From: Polyangium sp. y55x31
GTDB taxonomy: Bacteria; Myxococcota_A; Polyangia; Polyangiales; Polyangiaceae
Direction of reading: 5' to 3'
NCBI RefSeq assembly: GCF_029946505.1
Contig: NZ_JARZHG010000001.1
Coordinates: forward strand, 620,001-684,000
DNA: 64,000 bases
Positions 44,555-52,686 of the stretch are shown piece after piece. The notes under the pieces were generated by a model that saw nothing but the letters and a program-made list of their open reading frames with translations, did not search any database and was not told the DNA's origin. Each line of letters opens with the position of its first letter. Position 1 is the first letter of the stretch. Position numbers and translations under genes: made by a program.

Positions 44555-45402
44555 CACGACCTCCCCAGATCCACGGCACAATAGTAGAAAAGCCCACGCG
44601 GATCCTCGATAGCCGCAAAAGGATCCACGAACGGCGCCGGAAGAATCACCTCGTAAAGACGCAGGCGCCGCTGCGCCTCGAGCGCGCGTACGCTTCGATC
44701 GAATGCAGGGCGCGGTAGATTCGGAAACGCCGCACGAAGGACGGACAGCGGTACGCCTGGCACGCGGCGGTACCACGCGGCGAGGTCGGCGACTTTCCGA
44801 AGAACGTCTTTCCCGTCGGTGACGAGCGCGGCCGAGCGCGCCTCCAGAATCCGCGCGATCCGGACGTCCACCTCGACGAATGCATGCGCGGCGTCTTCGA
44901 GCGCGGCAAGCTGACGCAGAAGGACGCCGGCTTCCTGGTCCAGGCGCCTGCGCTGCGAGCCTGGCCCGCTCGATCCGTCGACCGGCGCGCAGAAGTAGAG
45001 AAGGCCCCGCTTCGCGTGCAGCAAGCCGCCGGCCCGCTCGATGGCTCGCGGCGCATGGTCGAGGCGAACGAGCACCACGAGGCCCAGCGCCTCCGCGTGG
45101 AGCAGAAGGGCGTCGAGCTCCGCCCGCGGGACGATCGGAAAGACCCGTCGCACCAGCGGGATCGGAATACCGGGCGCGTCTTCGTGCTCGGGACCGAGAC
45201 GCTCGAGGGCCAGCATCAGGGGCCGCACGTCGCGACCGTGCCCCCGGCGCGCAAGCTGCTGGCGCAAGATGTCGACCGCGTCCGCCATCTCGTACCGGGA
45301 GAGCCGCGCCAATCGCTCGATGACCGCGGACGAGGAGGACCGCAGCCCGTGACGCCACGGCACGGGCACGGGCGCAGCGATACGCGTACGCGCCGCGCTC
45401 AT
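44554..45402 (-). CDS. Unknown protein with internal duplication
   Basis: 282 aa from ATG 45402, which overlaps the upstream TGA (ATGA). Two similar halves: the first reads PGIPIPLVRRVFPIVPRAEL to GLLYFCAPVD, the second PGVPLSVLRAAFPNLPRPAF to GLFYYCAVDL, each about 75 residues of winged-helix-like pattern. An N-terminal helical part (AVIERLARLSRYEMADAVD) precedes. No known family. Coupled with the Xre regulator. Confidence 0.65.
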   Translation of the reverse strand: MSAARTRIAAPVPVPWRHGLRSSSSAVIERLARLSRYEMADAVDILRQQLARRGHGRDVRPLMLALERLGPEHEDAPGIPIPLVRRVFPIVPRAELDALLLHAEALGLVVLVRLDHAPRAIERAGGLLHAKRGLLYFCAPVDGSSGPGSQRRRLDQEAGVLLRQLAALEDAAHAFVEVDVRIARILEARSAALVTDGKDVLRKVADLAAWYRRVPGVPLSVLRAAFPNLPRPAFDRSVRALEAQRRLRLYEVILPAPFVDPFAAIEDPRGLFYYCAVDLGRS

Positions 45403-45617
45403 GCGAACCTCTGCAGCCGCTCGAACACGCGCGCGAACCATCGCAGGCACGAGATCCGCGGCAACGAGGGCGGCCCCGGTTCCGTGTCCCGTTCGTCCCG
45501 AAGGCCCGCGCTCGGTAGCGTCTTTCGATCGAACACCATGCCAGGCTCGGTGGGCCTCTCGTCAGCCGATGAGCCCAACGGTCCGACAGGCGCGTCATCT
45601 ATGTGTATCGGTTGCAT
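45399..45617 (-). CDS. Small coupled protein
   Basis: 72 aa, stop overlaps the next start. Pro/Arg/Asp-rich first part and a helix at the end (LRWFARVFERLQRFA). Function unknown; kept because of translational coupling with two real genes. Confidence 0.5.
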   Translation of the reverse strand: MQPIHIDDAPVGPLGSSADERPTEPGMVFDRKTLPSAGLRDERDTEPGPPSLPRISCLRWFARVFERLQRFA

Positions 45618-45791
45618 GGACGCACCTCTCCGAATGCGGCGTCCTCATTCGAGGCGCGATCAATACGGATTGCGCGAGACGGCACGCAGAGCGGGCGCAG
45701 GAGCGGCCTTTTCCACTTGAGCGCGCGAGCAGGGGTCCCATTCCCTGCGCCCGCTCTGCGTGTCGTCTCGTCTGGTCGCTGAAAGCGCCGC

Positions 45792-46817
45792 CTACGGGCC
45801 GCCGCCGTGCGGCGGCGAGGCGTGCGGAGCCAGATTTGGCAGGTCTGGCATGGCCGCGAGCGGCGTATGCGGCGCAGTTCCTCGGCGTATGCGGCCTCTA
45901 CGAGCGGTGTGCGGGGATTCCGGTTCCGATGACACCACGGGGGCGGCATCGATGGGCGGAGCCACGATCGGAGGCGCGCCGTCGCTGGGCCCCGTGGGCA
46001 CGTACAGACCCGCGCGCGCTATCATCGGCGGGGGCTCCGGTCGTCGCGGCGTGACGAGCATCGCCAGACCGATGAGTCCGGCAAAGGCGAGGACGATGAG
46101 CCCCATGATCGCCGCGACGGTCCACGGATCGGCGGGCGGGAGCGGGATCGGCACGAAAAACGCGGGCATTGTCGGCGGCGGCCCCGAAGGGCCACCTGGG
46201 CCCCCGAGCTTCGGGCCGCGGCCCTCTGCCGCGAGCAAGGCGGCAAAGGAGGCGCGCGTGACGGGATCGAGCCCCAGGGCAAACGGCGCGATGATGATCG
46301 CGGTACGCTCGCTCTTGCGATCGATGTCGCGCCGCACGTCCGCCCGGCCACGGGCCAGCCAATGCTTCACGGCGGGCACGGTCGCGCCCATCTCGGCGGC
46401 CGCCTGCGCGACGGTGTACTCGTAGACGTCGCAGAGAATCACGGCCTGCCGATAGGGCTCGCGCAAGGCTTCGATCGCTAGAACGAGCGCGAGCGAGCGC
46501 TCGACGTCATGCCCCTGCGAGGGCGTGAGTTCGGCGGCCTCGGCCTCGCGCCGCCGCCGCCGAGCTGCACCGCGGCGAAGCCGCTGGGCGACGGCATGCG
46601 CGAGCCTCAACATCGCGACCCTCGGGCCACGCGGGTCTCGCATCACCTCGGGTGCGTTCGTCCAGATCGCGACGATCACCTCTTGCACCGCGTCCTCGTG
46701 CTCGGCCCCGGCGATGCCGAACCAGCAAAGCCAGCGCGGGAGCTCGAGGGCGAACCGTTCGTAGAGCTCTGCAAAGGCGAGGTCGCGGGGCTGCGTCTCG
46801 ATGGGCGCGGGTATCAC
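45792..46817 (-). CDS. ECF-like sigma factor with transmembrane C-terminal extension
   Basis: 341 aa. Residues 12-175 are a sigma-70-type factor: region 2 (YERFALELPRWLCWFG; EDAVQEVIVAIW) and region 4 (LREPYRQAVILCDVYEYTVA; VPAVKHWLARGRADVRRD). A Gly/Pro linker and a single membrane helix (VAAIMGLIVLAFAGLIGLAM) follow, then a Pro-rich tail. Similar myxobacterial sigma factors carry membrane extensions and may sense envelope state. Located at the end of the leftward operon, so it could switch element genes. Confidence 0.82.
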   Translation of the reverse strand: MIPAPIETQPRDLAFAELYERFALELPRWLCWFGIAGAEHEDAVQEVIVAIWTNAPEVMRDPRGPRVAMLRLAHAVAQRLRRGAARRRRREAEAAELTPSQGHDVERSLALVLAIEALREPYRQAVILCDVYEYTVAQAAAEMGATVPAVKHWLARGRADVRRDIDRKSERTAIIIAPFALGLDPVTRASFAALLAAEGRGPKLGGPGGPSGPPPTMPAFFVPIPLPPADPWTVAAIMGLIVLAFAGLIGLAMLVTPRRPEPPPMIARAGLYVPTGPSDGAPPIVAPPIDAAPVVSSEPESPHTARRGRIRRGTAPHTPLAAMPDLPNLAPHASPPHGGGP

Positions 46818-46937
46818 ATTCCTATATGGCCCTCTCGGAGACGAATCGATCCTCCGCTCGGTCGATTTTTTTTCTCGTGGGAGAGCATCCGCCCTGGTCG
46901 GTCCAGGCTGACGCCTACAGACCCCGCGGATGTCGGA

Positions 46938-47156
46938 TCAGCCGTGACGCTCGCGACGCTCGCGCAGGTTGCGCGCGGTCAGCCGCAGCACCTCGCGCGC
47001 CCGCGGCGACATGCAAAGCTCCAGGGCGGCAGCGACGCCGCGCGCGATGGCTATCTCGGGCTGCACGGGTGATGGCGTCGCCTCGTGCCACGCAGGCCCG
47101 CGCGCCGCTTCTTCCACGGCCTCGGCGAAGGCCCGGACAACCTCCTCCACTGCCAT
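46938..47156 (-). CDS. Small helical protein of the early operon
   Basis: 72 aa, ATG overlapping the previous TGA. Helical: VEEVVRAFAEAVEEAARGPA and SPRAREVLRLTARNLRERRE. No known family. Part of a series of overlapping leftward genes. Confidence 0.55.
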   Translation of the reverse strand: MAVEEVVRAFAEAVEEAARGPAWHEATPSPVQPEIAIARGVAAALELCMSPRAREVLRLTARNLRERRERHG

Positions 47157-47356
47157 CAGCGCGGCTCCTTTCCGTTCCCCGCGTGCCAGAGCCCGAGTTC
47201 CGACGACTGCCAGGCCTGGCCATCACGAGCCAGCGTCGCCAGGGCTGCATCCACGCGCTTGAGCGGCAGACGGAGCAGCGTGGCGAGCAGCGACGCGCTC
47301 ATGGGACCCCGCGCGGTGAGCTCCGCGCGGACCTGTTCACCGCACGTCGGCGTCAT
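47156..47356 (-). CDS. Small winged-helix-like protein
   Basis: 66 aa from ATG 47356 (an upstream ATG at 47440 overlaps too far). Pattern MSASLLATLLRLPLKRVDAA, LATLARDGQAWQSS, LWHAGN matches a short winged helix with a strand wing. Likely DNA-binding regulator of the element. Overlaps both neighbours by few bases. Confidence 0.65.
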   Translation of the reverse strand: MTPTCGEQVRAELTARGPMSASLLATLLRLPLKRVDAALATLARDGQAWQSSELGLWHAGNGKEPR

Positions 47357-47657
47357 GCTCGCCTCGGGGAACGAAGGAACCAGGGGCGTGGACCCCCTCG
47401 AAGAGCTCGAAGGGCACCGGGCAGGCGAGCCCCGGATCATCGCCCTGCCAGAGCATGCCGCGGTACTCCTCGATGGGCTCTCGGTGCGCGGGCTTCAGGG
47501 CGGCGGTCCTTTCAGGGGCCTCGCTCCCCTCCGCGCGCGGGCGGATCTCTGCCTCTCCGTTCCGTGCGCGCGCCGCGAGCACGGTGTCCACCTCGACGCC
47601 CGCGAGCGCGCCGATCACGAACTCCACCGCCTCGGCCTTCCGGTCGTCGTCGCTCAT
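47337..47657 (-). CDS. Hypothetical acidic protein
   Basis: 106 aa, ATG overlapping upstream TGA (ATGA). Acidic helix (DDDRKAEAVEFVIGALAGVE), then loop-rich tail (YRGMLWQGDDPGLACPVPFE). No family recognised. Confidence 0.6.
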   Translation of the reverse strand: MSDDDRKAEAVEFVIGALAGVEVDTVLAARARNGEAEIRPRAEGSEAPERTAALKPAHREPIEEYRGMLWQGDDPGLACPVPFELFEGVHAPGSFVPRGEHDADVR

Positions 47658-48325
47658 GCCGCCCTCCTGAGGCCTGCAAGCCGCTCCAGGCGCAGCAGGT
47701 CCCGCACGTATCGATGCCCATCCCGCTCGGCGGCCTCGGTCGTGTCCGCCGCGCTCGCGAACAGAGCGACCGATCGAAGCGGCGGCGTGATCGCAAACTG
47801 CACCCGCGGCATGCCGGCCGTGTTCCTCGTGATCACCGCCTCCAGCTCGAGCGCCGTCAGGGTAAACGTCCCGATCCATCCTCGCGGGGCGCTCGCCATG
47901 GCCGACACCGGCCGAGGTGCCAGCGCGGCGAGCGCGCGGAGGTCGGCGCGACGACTCGGCCGAAGGGAACGCGTGCGCGCGGCAAACTCGGCCCCCGTCA
48001 CGATGCCGAGGCGATGCAAGGTCGCGCGCTCGGAGGACTCGGACTCCAGCGCGCCGAAGACCGCTTCGCGCGCGGCCCTCAGAATCACCCGTTCCTCCGC
48101 GCCGTCCGCGCAGAGCGGCGGAAGCAGGGCGACCTCGCGCAGCTCTGGCGCCGGGCCGAGGTAGACCCGCGCATCCGTGCCGCGCGTGCGAATCGCCACG
48201 GCCTCGATTTCGAAGTCCGGATCGGCGAGCCGCCAAAGCAGCCGCCCGTCACGCTCTGCACCACGCAGCAATTCGATCAAATCCATTCGTTTCCCGAGCA
48301 AAAGCCCGAGATCATTGCTCATCAT
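47654..48325 (-). CDS. Hypothetical protein of the early operon
   Basis: 223 aa from ATG 48325, preceded by AAAGGA. Mixed strand/helix; seen: LIELLRGAERDGRLLWRLAD, ATLHRLGIVTGAEFAARTR and FTLTALELEAVITRNTAGM. No known domain; stop overlaps the next start. Confidence 0.6.
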   Translation of the reverse strand: MMSNDLGLLLGKRMDLIELLRGAERDGRLLWRLADPDFEIEAVAIRTRGTDARVYLGPAPELREVALLPPLCADGAEERVILRAAREAVFGALESESSERATLHRLGIVTGAEFAARTRSLRPSRRADLRALAALAPRPVSAMASAPRGWIGTFTLTALELEAVITRNTAGMPRVQFAITPPLRSVALFASAADTTEAAERDGHRYVRDLLRLERLAGLRRAA

Positions 48326-48385
48326 CCCGTTGTCCTTTCCGAACAAGCCCGATGGGCCTTCGTTTGGCGCGCCCAACGGGCGCCT

Positions 48386-49261
48386 TCATCCCTGCGCGAA
48401 GGACGACCGTCCTCGCGCTTCCTGATTGCTGCCCCGTGTAGCGAGCGCGGCAGCCTCCTCGCGCATCGCGGCGCGCGCGTCCTCGCAGATGCCTGGATCG
48501 ATGTCGCAACCGATGAACCGCGCACCGACCCTCAGCGCTGCGACTCCGATCCCACCGCCTCCGACGAACGGATCGACGACGAGGCCTCCACGCGGCGCAA
48601 CCACGCGAAGATGGCGCGCAACGAGCTCCGGAGGCTTCGGCGTCTGGTGGTTTTTCTTCTTCGGCGGCACGCGCCGCACGCTGTGGATGTTGCCTTCGTC
48701 CCCCGCGTGATACTCGGGCGCTCGGTTCACGAAGTGAAGGACCACCTCGTGCTGCGCACGAAATCCCTTGCCCAAGCCCGGCGTGAGCTTGTCCCAGACG
48801 AGCAGGTTCGAATACCGCAGCCCGCTCGACTCCAGCGCGGGCTTCAGCGCGTCGATCATCCGGTGATCGGTGAAGCATCCGAAGTGCCCCGAAGCGCGCA
48901 ACACGCGAGCCGCGCGCACGGCGACCGACCGCAGCAGCCACACGAGGCCCGTGGTCCCCATGTTGTCATTGACGAACCAGCCAATGCGCTTGATCGTCTC
49001 GGCCTGAAGCATGCCACGGGCGCGCCGCTTGGCGCTCTCCAGGAACCCGCCCGAGCAATACGGCGGATCACACCACACGGCATCAGCGCACGCGGGCGGC
49101 AGGAACTCGAGGAACTCCAGGGCGTCCCCGCTCGTGATCGCCCACTCGGCCCGGCCCTCGATGACGTCCGCGATCGAGCCCTCGCGCGGCGCGATACGCG
49201 CCGCCGAGCCGTTGACTTCTTCGATGCAGTTCAAACTCTGTTCTCCCGGCGTCGGGCACAC
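48386..49261 (-). CDS. DNA methyltransferase (DPPY type)
   Basis: 291 aa. Catalytic motif IV WCDPPYCSGG comes first (residues 64-73) and the SAM motif PFVGGGGIGVAALRVGA with GCDID later (about 235-260), the beta-type order. Middle part is the recognition region. Modifies adenine or N4-cytosine; may protect element DNA from host enzymes. No cognate nuclease next to it, so an orphan phage-type methylase. Start at the only upstream ATG. Confidence 0.9.
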   Translation of the reverse strand: MCPTPGEQSLNCIEEVNGSAARIAPREGSIADVIEGRAEWAITSGDALEFLEFLPPACADAVWCDPPYCSGGFLESAKRRARGMLQAETIKRIGWFVNDNMGTTGLVWLLRSVAVRAARVLRASGHFGCFTDHRMIDALKPALESSGLRYSNLLVWDKLTPGLGKGFRAQHEVVLHFVNRAPEYHAGDEGNIHSVRRVPPKKKNHQTPKPPELVARHLRVVAPRGGLVVDPFVGGGGIGVAALRVGARFIGCDIDPGICEDARAAMREEAAALATRGSNQEARGRSSFAQG

Positions 49262-49373
49262 CTCGACGCCGACCCGAGCGCGCAGATGCCGCCCGAGTCC
49301 TGGTTTGTCTTTGCTTCTCGCCGCGCGTTATCTCGGCGCTTGTTCTGTCAGCGCCAGGGCGACGACGAGCAGA

Positions 49374-49643
49374 TCACGCCTGGGCCTCTCCGCGTCCTTG
49401 CTTGAAGAACGCCAGCAGCAGCCTCGCCGCGTCGATCCTCCGCTCACGCGAAGCCGAATCGAGGAGCGCGGGCTGCGCGAGGTAACCGGCAAGCTCGTCC
49501 TCGACGGGCAGCACCTCGAGCTCCTGCGGCAGGCGGCCCGCTTCGTCGCACGCGAGGCAGGACCACGAGCGCCCGCCGACCACGATATCGAACGAGAGGC
49601 AATGACCGCAGGCGATGGGCTCGCCCTTCCGTCGGGTGCTCAT
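49374..49643 (-). CDS. Small zinc-ribbon-like protein
   Basis: 89 aa, stop before a 112-base gap and start overlapping the upstream TGA. Two Cys pairs, CGHC at residues 12-15 and CLAC at 29-32, form a probable zinc ribbon; C-terminal helix RIDAARLLLAFFKQG. Likely nucleic-acid- or protein-binding. Confidence 0.65.
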   Translation of the reverse strand: MSTRRKGEPIACGHCLSFDIVVGGRSWSCLACDEAGRLPQELEVLPVEDELAGYLAQPALLDSASRERRIDAARLLLAFFKQGRGEAQA

Positions 49644-49840
49644 CGCGGGCCCGCGCCCCTCTCCTGCGCCTCGGCGCGCTGCACGAGTTCCGCCGCGAGC
49701 GCCCGCGCGCGACCCGGCGTCATGCCCACGAGGACGTCCGCGTCGCCCTGCGTGATGTCGAGGATCACCATCCCCGCGTGGCCCTCGCCCTCATCGACGA
49801 CGCGCACGGTGGGCGATTTGACCAGGAGAAGCCGCATCAT
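49640..49840 (-). CDS. Small protein of the early operon
   Basis: 66 aa, overlaps both neighbours by the ATGA arrangement. Strand part MMRLLLVKSPTVRVV, GMVILDITQGDADVLVGM, then helix RARALAAELVQRAEA. No family seen; conserved coupling argues that it is a real gene. Confidence 0.6.
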   Translation of the reverse strand: MMRLLLVKSPTVRVVDEGEGHAGMVILDITQGDADVLVGMTPGRARALAAELVQRAEAQERGAGPR

Positions 49841-50085
49841 CGTGCCACCTCCGCGACGTGTCGTGCCTCGTAGACATGAGGGATCGGACGGCCTTTCGAG
49901 GGTTCGTCCGCCTGCGCGTCGCTATTTCGCTCGCCGTACGTCGCGGCGATGTCGAACGCCTCGGCCGCCTTCCGCGCATACGAAGACGCGAGCCGCCCGT
50001 CTCCCACGCTTGCCGATTGTCGTGCGAACACGAGCTGCTCTTGCCCCTGGCGCAGGTAGCTGTCGGCCGCTTCTGCATTGGTCAT
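49837..50085 (-). CDS. Small helical protein
   Basis: 82 aa from the ATG (50085) that overlaps the upstream TGA. TPR-like helix pair (EAADSYLRQGQEQLVFARQS; RLASSYARKAAEAFDIAATY). Function unknown. Confidence 0.6.
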   Translation of the reverse strand: MTNAEAADSYLRQGQEQLVFARQSASVGDGRLASSYARKAAEAFDIAATYGERNSDAQADEPSKGRPIPHVYEARHVAEVAR

Positions 50086-50693
50086 GCACATCGTCCCGTC
50101 CCCGGATGCTCCAGCCATCCGCCATCGGTCAGCGTCTCTCCACCCATTCGCATCCTCTCCTGTTCCCAGCACGCCGCAACGTCATCGAGCAGTGCACGAC
50201 GCCGCACATGCGCAGCCCCCACCTCCTCGGCCCCCAGCTCGCCCCGAGGATGCGCGGCGCATTCTTCGGCCTCGATAGCAGCCACGATCGACAACTCCAT
50301 CGCCTGCCGCGCGACATCCACACCCGCGCCGCCATGCAATTCGCCTACGATTACCCGCGCGAGCCACCCAGCCGCCTGCTCGGCTTCGCCCTCGGCGATC
50401 CGTCGCCACGCCATCACGAGCATCTCCGCACTGGGGGCAGGCTCTTCCAACAGCGCCCAGCCGCCGCGCGCCCAAGTTTCCCCATGCTCGCGGGCGCGGC
50501 CGCTCACCCACGTCCAGATCGCGGGCCACCCGAGCGGCCCGAGAACGTCGCCGTCGAGCATGTCCTGGGCGAGACGCACGACTACGCGCAAAGCTTCGCC
50601 GTCCAGGGCAGGCCAGCGGCCCACGGCCCGCTCCGCGAAGGCAAGTGCATCACCAACGGCACGAAACCGCGGATCGTTGGATAGCCGTTTCAT
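50082..50693 (-). CDS. First gene of the leftward early operon, unknown
   Basis: 203 aa. Helical, Trp-rich (GRWPALDGEAL; LGPLGWPAIWTWVSGRARE; MAWRRIAEGEAEQAAGWLAR). No recognised domain. It is the first of about nine leftward genes, opposite the repressor, so it should be expressed from the promoter in 50694-51132. Confidence 0.6.
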   Translation of the reverse strand: MKRLSNDPRFRAVGDALAFAERAVGRWPALDGEALRVVVRLAQDMLDGDVLGPLGWPAIWTWVSGRAREHGETWARGGWALLEEPAPSAEMLVMAWRRIAEGEAEQAAGWLARVIVGELHGGAGVDVARQAMELSIVAAIEAEECAAHPRGELGAEEVGAAHVRRRALLDDVAACWEQERMRMGGETLTDGGWLEHPGTGRCA

Positions 50694-51132
50694 TCGCCTG
50701 CCTGCTCGCTCGGCCTGTTAGAGCTGCGCCCGCCCGGCCCGTTCGAGGCACTCACGCGTCCCCGGTCGGGCAGCAGAGACCGTCCGCGCCGATGCACGCG
50801 TGCAACGTGCACATTCCCGTGAAACGTCCCGCATGTCACGGCACAGCAATCACCGCCGACTGCGCGCCAGATGAAGGCCCACCCGTTAGTCATGATTTTC
50901 CATTTGGAGACCCCGCAGCCTCCCGCCGCCCCAGTTTCTAGGGGTTTGGCAAACGGTTCCAAAGTCGCGCATGTCGCGCCTTCGCGTCCCCCGCCAAACT
51001 CTCCCGACTTCGCATCGGCAGCACGAACGTTATTGAGTGCGTCGCACGTTGCACGACTGGAACGGATTGGTCAAGGCGGGTTTCACATTTCGCTCGTTGC
51101 GACACCCCACGCTCGGCCCCAGAGTCTCGGGC
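50694..51132. promoter_or_regulatory. Divergent control region with paired GTGCAACGTGC sites
   Basis: 439 bases without a gene between the early operon and the repressor. The 11-mer GTGCAACGTGC occurs at 50800-50810 and as its complement at 51044-51054. It is part of a longer near-palindrome at each place (GTGCAACGTGCAC; GCACGTTGCAC). Candidate operators of the repressor encoded at 51133. Confidence 0.55.
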
Positions 51133-51621
51133 GTGGACAGCCCGGAGACAGAGGGGAATCTGAGGGAGCGTGTCCTGGCCGCATGGCGCGCGCTCCCGCC
51201 GGAAGGAAAACGGCACCAGCCGCCGAGCTTCCGCGCGCTCGAACAGCGTTATGGATTGCCCGGCGGAATCTTCTCCCGGGTGCTCAACGGGCATACCTCG
51301 GAAATCAAGCAGCGTAACGCGGAACGTATGGCCGCGGCGCTGAACGTCCCGTTGTCCTGGCTCTTGACCGGCAGCGCCGAGGAAAAGCCCAAGAGCTCGC
51401 CCCCGGCTGCCTCCTCGCACTCTCCAGAGGAGGCGCGCGCACTCGCGGCGCAGTGGGCAAGATGGGAAAACATCGACGAACGCGCGATCGAAATGGTTAT
51501 GAGCGGCCCCGTCTACCCCTATTCTCCCCGGGTCTGGCTCTGCCTGATCGAGGTATATGAGGCGAACCTGCGCATAGCGCAATCGAAGCCACCAATACCT
51601 TCCGGACCATCGCACGGTTGA
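51133..51621 (+). CDS. Phage-type repressor with helix-turn-helix
   Basis: 162 aa from a GTG (51133); the frame is open to 51037 and the start is uncertain. HTH at residues 25-65: ALEQRYGLPGGIFSRVLNGH and QRNAERMAAALNVPLSWLLT, the Cro/CI pattern in which the recognition helix contacts DNA. A Pro/Ser linker and a C-terminal helical domain (PEEARALAAQWARWENIDER) follow. Stands alone, divergent from the early operon, so likely lysogeny-type control. Confidence 0.8.
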   Translation: MDSPETEGNLRERVLAAWRALPPEGKRHQPPSFRALEQRYGLPGGIFSRVLNGHTSEIKQRNAERMAAALNVPLSWLLTGSAEEKPKSSPPAASSHSPEEARALAAQWARWENIDERAIEMVMSGPVYPYSPRVWLCLIEVYEANLRIAQSKPPIPSGPSHG

Positions 51622-51762
51622 CGTAAGTTTATCGTCCGTGCATCTTCCGACGCACAGAGCCGGCCGCGATCGTGCGCGGGCCGGCTACTGTGCTCCGAGG
51701 ACTCCCCACGTGACGAGCTGACGGGCCGCGTGCTGCGCCCGTGCATTCTCGTGCGGAATGCA

Positions 51763-52686
51763 ATGCCTTGCACCACCTTTCCGACGATTCATGCCTCCGC
51801 GGCCCTCTGGTATGCGGCTCGCGGCTGGCCCGTGTTTCCCGTCGCCTGGCCCGTGCTGCACCCGGACGGTGTTCGCTGCGCCTGCTTCCGCGGGCCTCGA
51901 TGCGATCGCTTGGGGAAACACCCATGGGCGCCTCTCGCGCCGCATGGCCTGCGCGACGCGACGACGGACGCGCGGATCGTGAGCCACTGGTGGCGGCGTG
52001 CCCCTCGCGCGAGCGTCGGCGTGGTCCTCGGCGAGCGCGCGGGCGCGTGGGTGCTCGACATCGACGCGAAGGGCGGCGGGCTCGATACGCTCGCGGCGAT
52101 CGAGCGCGAACATGGCCCGCTGCCTCCCACGCTTCGCGCAGCGACCGGCGGCGGAGGCTTTCACCTCGTCTTCCTCTGGCCCGGCCGGCGCGTCGTCCCG
52201 CGCGTCCATGCGCTTGGACCTGGCGTTGACGTGCGCGGAGACGGCTCCTACATCGTCGCGCCGCCCACGATGCACGCGAGCGGGCGGCCGTATCGATGGC
52301 TCGATCCCGCGGTACCGCTGCGAATGGCGCCCGCGTGGCTCGGGGAACGCGTGATGGCTCCCCCCGAGCAGCCCACGCCGTTTCGGCCGCTGCACTCGCG
52401 TTCTGCGTCGAGTGGGGCTTTCGTGTGCGATCGAGCGCGCGCGTACCTCCGCGCGTTACCGCCTGCGGTGAGCGGGCAAGGCGGCCACGACACGACGTTC
52501 CGCGCGGCCCTCGCGCTTGTGCGCGGCTTCGACCTCGAGCCGGCGGCCGCCCTCGCGCTGCTCGCCGAGGAGTACAACCCGCGCTGCCAGCCGCCGTGGA
52601 GCCGGAAGGCCCTCGAGCACAAGGTGGAGAGCGCGGCGCGGGCGCGCATCGAGCCGGGTTACCTGCTCCGAGGTCGCCGCGGATGA
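51763..52686 (+). CDS. Bifunctional primase/polymerase (PriPol)
   Basis: 307 aa. Family order seen: GKHPWAPL, DATTDARIVSHWW, GVVLGERAGAWVLDIDAKGG (catalytic Asp pair D-I-D), ATGGGGFHLVFLWP, GVDVRGDGSYIVAPP. A helical C-terminal domain with CQPPWSRKALEHKVESA follows. Archaeo-eukaryotic-type primase of plasmids and phages, starts DNA synthesis. Its TGA overlaps the ATG of the helicase gene, so the two are the replication module. A start at 51730 is also possible. Confidence 0.92.
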   Translation: MPCTTFPTIHASAALWYAARGWPVFPVAWPVLHPDGVRCACFRGPRCDRLGKHPWAPLAPHGLRDATTDARIVSHWWRRAPRASVGVVLGERAGAWVLDIDAKGGGLDTLAAIEREHGPLPPTLRAATGGGGFHLVFLWPGRRVVPRVHALGPGVDVRGDGSYIVAPPTMHASGRPYRWLDPAVPLRMAPAWLGERVMAPPEQPTPFRPLHSRSASSGAFVCDRARAYLRALPPAVSGQGGHDTTFRAALALVRGFDLEPAAALALLAEEYNPRCQPPWSRKALEHKVESAARARIEPGYLLRGRRG

